A stretch of 9,951 nucleotides of DNA, from the NCBI GenBank assembly GCA_031401035.1, contig JANNRA010000066.1:1-9951 (forward strand), in the 5' to 3' direction. The position numbers and the translations under genes were made by a program. The notes beneath the pieces are model-generated. The model made no database searches. It had not been told where the DNA came from and saw only the letters and a list, made by a program, of their open reading frames with translations. Below are positions 7,876 to 9,951 of the stretch, piece by piece. Each line of letters opens with the position of its first letter. Positions within the stretch are counted from its first letter, which is position 1. Source of the stretch: JANNRA01 sp031401035 (GTDB taxonomy: Bacteria; Desulfobacterota; Binatia; HRBIN30; CADEER01).

Positions 7876-9452
7876 CCCGATATGTCTTCTCTCCGCCACC
7901 ACAGCGGTGCCGCCAGCGCCAGCGCCGCCAGCGCCGCGGTCGGCGGCAACCAGTCGCCCCAGGCGAGCATCAACGTCCAGGCGTGCGCCCGTGGCGCCAG
8001 TGGCGCCGCCAGGGTCGCCGCGACGCCGACGCCGATCGTCTGGCGAATCTCACCGCTGGCGCTGACGATCGCCGACAAGCCGGTGTTGGTGGCCCGCACC
8101 TGCGGCCGCCGCGTTTCAATCGAGCGGAACGCCGCGACAACGAGGTGCAGCCACGGCCCGTTGCCAGCGGCAAACCACGAATCGTTCGACAGCGTGACGA
8201 TCAGCTCGGCTCCCTCGCGCGCCGCGGCGATGGCCAGCGACGGGTCCACCGCGTCGTAGCAGATCAGCGGCGCGATGCGCAGCACGCGGCCGTCGGCCAG
8301 GTGCAGCGGCAGGGTGCGCGCGCCGGCGCCGGGCACCCAGGTACCGAGCCACGGCAGCCGGGCCCGCAGGGCCGGCGTGTCGAGCCAGGCTGGGACGCGC
8401 TCGGTGAAGGGGAACAGGCGCGCCTTGCGGTAGGCCGGCGCGTCGGCCGGCGCCGCACCGGGTTGCAGGACGAAGGCGGCGTTGTACTCGCGCCCCTCGC
8501 CGACGGCGTAGGCGCCGAGCAGCAGCGGCACGCCGGCGCGCGCCACGAAGGCGGCGATCTCGGCGTCGAAGGCCGCGCCGTCAGGGCTCTTCGGGGCACC
8601 GAAGGTGGTTGGGTAGACGGTCTCCGGCCAGACGAGGAAGTCGGGCCTGGCCCCGCTGAGCAGCTCCTGCGACAGCGCGACGTGCGCGTCGACGATGCGG
8701 CGGACGACGGCGTACATGCCGATCTCGGTGGCGAGCTGGTCGTAGTGGCCGAGGCCGGCCTGGACGACGCCGGGGGTGACGCGCACCGCCTCTGCGGCGG
8801 CAAATTGGCGCAGCCGCACGGCGCCGTAGCCGCTCAGCGCCGTGGCGGAGAGGAGCAGCGCCAGCGCCGTCGCCGTGGCCCGACGCCAGGCGCCGCGGCG
8901 CGCGGCGCGCCCGGCCTGCAGCAGGGCCTCGTTGGCGAGCAGCAGGAGCAGAGTCAGGCCGTGCGCGCCGCCGAGGTCGGCCGCCTGGCGCAGGTGCGCG
9001 TCGGCGAGGAAGCCGTGCCCGAGGGTGTCGGCGAAGAGCTTCGGCAGCAGCCATTCGGCGCCGACATAGGCGCAGGCCGAGAGCAGCGCGACGTGCCACG
9101 GCGCGGCACCGCGCCGCCGCGCCACCTGGCGTGCCGCCGCCTGGACGATGAACTGCGGTTGGATGAGCGGCGCCATGAGGACCACTGCCACCAGGCCAAC
9201 CGTCCAGGGCGCATCGGCGTAGCCGGCGACGGCGCCGACGAACCAGGGGAAGACGGCCAGCGTGAACAGCACGCTCATCGCCAGGCCGGCGGCGAGCGCG
9301 CCGCGCAGCGTCGCAAGGCGGTCGAGCGCCGCCAGCCACGGCACCAGGCCGACCCAGCCGAGCGCGAACCACGGCCAGGCGACGCGCGAGTACAAGCCGA
9401 TGGCCAGCGCGCTCGCCGCGGCGGCGCAGAGGATGGCAGGGGCGCGGCGCAC
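7833..9452 (-). CDS. lnt: Apolipoprotein N-acyltransferase
   Basis: The 539-residue integral membrane enzyme transfers an acyl chain from phospholipid to the N-terminal Cys of diacylated lipoproteins, the last step of lipoprotein maturation. The N-terminal third (about 5-215) is a bundle of hydrophobic helices beginning with the usual LxxWPWFALGWVGLVPWLAAL region. The nitrilase-like periplasmic domain follows (about 224-490) with the catalytic Glu277 (VWPET), Lys343 (YRKARLFPF) and Cys398 (PLICYD), equivalent to E. coli Glu267, Lys335 and Cys387. Glu351 (FTERVP) and SNDSWF (422-427) are also conserved. A final helix (about 503-519) precedes the end. The start is GTG at 9452, 8 nt after the upstream stop, without a clear ribosome binding site, so coupling is likely. 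The last 14 or so residues (GSPHPVPLAAGEGT) come from an intergenic repeat, not the family. Confidence 0.96.
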   Translation of the reverse strand: MRRAPAILCAAAASALAIGLYSRVAWPWFALGWVGLVPWLAALDRLATLRGALAAGLAMSVLFTLAVFPWFVGAVAGYADAPWTVGLVAVVLMAPLIQPQFIVQAAARQVARRRGAAPWHVALLSACAYVGAEWLLPKLFADTLGHGFLADAHLRQAADLGGAHGLTLLLLLANEALLQAGRAARRGAWRRATATALALLLSATALSGYGAVRLRQFAAAEAVRVTPGVVQAGLGHYDQLATEIGMYAVVRRIVDAHVALSQELLSGARPDFLVWPETVYPTTFGAPKSPDGAAFDAEIAAFVARAGVPLLLGAYAVGEGREYNAAFVLQPGAAPADAPAYRKARLFPFTERVPAWLDTPALRARLPWLGTWVPGAGARTLPLHLADGRVLRIAPLICYDAVDPSLAIAAAREGAELIVTLSNDSWFAAGNGPWLHLVVAAFRSIETRRPQVRATNTGLSAIVSASGEIRQTIGVGVAATLAAPLAPRAHAWTLMLAWGDWLPPTAALAALALAAPLWWRREDISGSPHPVPLAAGEGT

Positions 9453-9460
9453 GCGGCGGG

Positions 9461-9951
9461 TCAGGGCGCGGTGTCGGCCGTGTCGGCGCCGGCGGGGGGC
9501 GGCTCGACGACCTCGATGTGGGTGTCGGGCACCGCCAGCATCTCGATCGGCAGTCCGCTCGGCGCCATCTCGGGCGGCACGACGCCGTCCGCCGGCAGCA
9601 CGATCGCTGCGCCGCGCTCGTCCACCCAGGTGAAGTCGGGATGGAACATCAGGATCGCCGGCAACTGCTTGCCGTCGTCGGTGCTCTGGTAGTGGCGCAC
9701 ATAGCCGGGCGGCAGGGCGAAGCCCTCCGGCACGATCAGGCCCGGCTTGGGTGGATTGGTGCCGGGGGGCGGGAAGAGGGCGATGCCGCTCGGGGCGTCA
9801 CCGGCGTCGGCGTCGGTGGCGCTGTCGCCGGGGTCGCCCGGGTCCGCCGCCGCCGGCACCGCGTCCGGCGCCTCGCGCGCCGCCGGCGTGGGCGCGCCGT
9901 TGCCATCGGCCACCGCCGGTAGGCTGCGCGGCACCGGCCGGGCGCGCGGCG
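9461..9951 (-). CDS. Unrecognised protein with Pro/Ala/Asp-rich N-terminal region (5' end outside window)
   Basis: The minus-strand frame stays open to the right edge, and the only in-window candidate start is a GTG at 9934 without a ribosome binding site, so the true start probably lies outside. About 163 residues are visible. The first part is low-complexity and rich in Pro, Ala and Asp (a likely flexible linker). The rest is more ordered: ALFPPPGTNPPKPGLIVPEG, then LPPGYVRHYQSTDDG, LPAILMFHPDFTWVDE and IEMLAVPDTHIEVVEPP. These short hydrophobic strands, with a conserved-looking FHPDF motif, suggest a small beta-rich domain. I do not recognise the family. It precedes lnt by 8 nt between stop and GTG start, so the two are very probably co-transcribed; a signal peptide upstream of the edge would fit the envelope context but is not visible. 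Confidence 0.7.
   Translation of the reverse strand, partial: PRARPVPRSLPAVADGNGAPTPAAREAPDAVPAAADPGDPGDSATDADAGDAPSGIALFPPPGTNPPKPGLIVPEGFALPPGYVRHYQSTDDGKQLPAILMFHPDFTWVDERGAAIVLPADGVVPPEMAPSGLPIEMLAVPDTHIEVVEPPPAGADTADTAP

Noticed and set aside
7824..9692. Long plus-strand open frame opposite lnt
   Set aside because: The minus strand encodes Lnt with all three catalytic residues; the opposite frame is a codon-bias shadow.

Overview
The window is high-GC DNA with a third-position GC bias typical of such genomes, and every gene sits in a Gram-negative envelope context: a MacAB-type tripartite transporter, apolipoprotein N-acyltransferase (Lnt), a YbaY-type lipoprotein and several exported proteins. 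I infer a high-GC Gram-negative bacterium of the old deltaproteobacterial kind (Myxococcota- or Binatota-like, possibly from a metagenome). No marker gene is present to fix this.

Left to right: (1) positions 1-708 hold the 3' end of an unrecognised plus-strand gene that overlaps, tail to tail, a periplasmic family-3 solute-binding protein (665-1450, minus). (2) Positions 1578-4929 (minus) are a macA / ABC ATPase / FtsX-type permease operon, read from macA at 4929 towards the permease stop at 1578. It would build an ABC-driven efflux or export complex with adaptor, ATPase and permease on separate genes. Two small cistrons lie between macA and the ATPase gene, and a long inverted repeat lies between ATPase and permease. 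(3) A divergent plus-strand gene for an unknown polytopic membrane protein (5081-5905) is separated from macA by a region with a strong hairpin. (4) A convergent gap (5906-6063) is filled by two hairpins, followed by a secreted SGNH/GDSL-type hydrolase (6064-7164, minus). (5) Positions 7297-9951 (minus) hold an unknown protein (cut by the window edge), lnt, and a YbaY-like lipoprotein. Lnt adds the third acyl chain to lipoproteins, so the lipoprotein downstream is a plausible client.

The most unusual structure is at 3611-3733. The first 41 bp of the ABC ATPase gene occur three times in tandem. The two upstream copies each form a complete 14-codon cistron, and macA, both mini-cistrons and the ATPase gene are joined in series by ATGA stop/start overlaps. 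The second theme is dispersed intergenic repeats that run into gene ends. A CACGGAGG-octamer inverted repeat supplies the last 13 residues of the ATPase, and a CCCTCTCCCGC..GAGAGGG / GGTGAGGGG element supplies about 14 residues at the end of Lnt. I see no CRISPR array, tRNA, rRNA, transposase or phage gene. Apart from the mini-cistrons, nothing looks like a new multi-gene system. No stretch over 300 bp lacks a gene.
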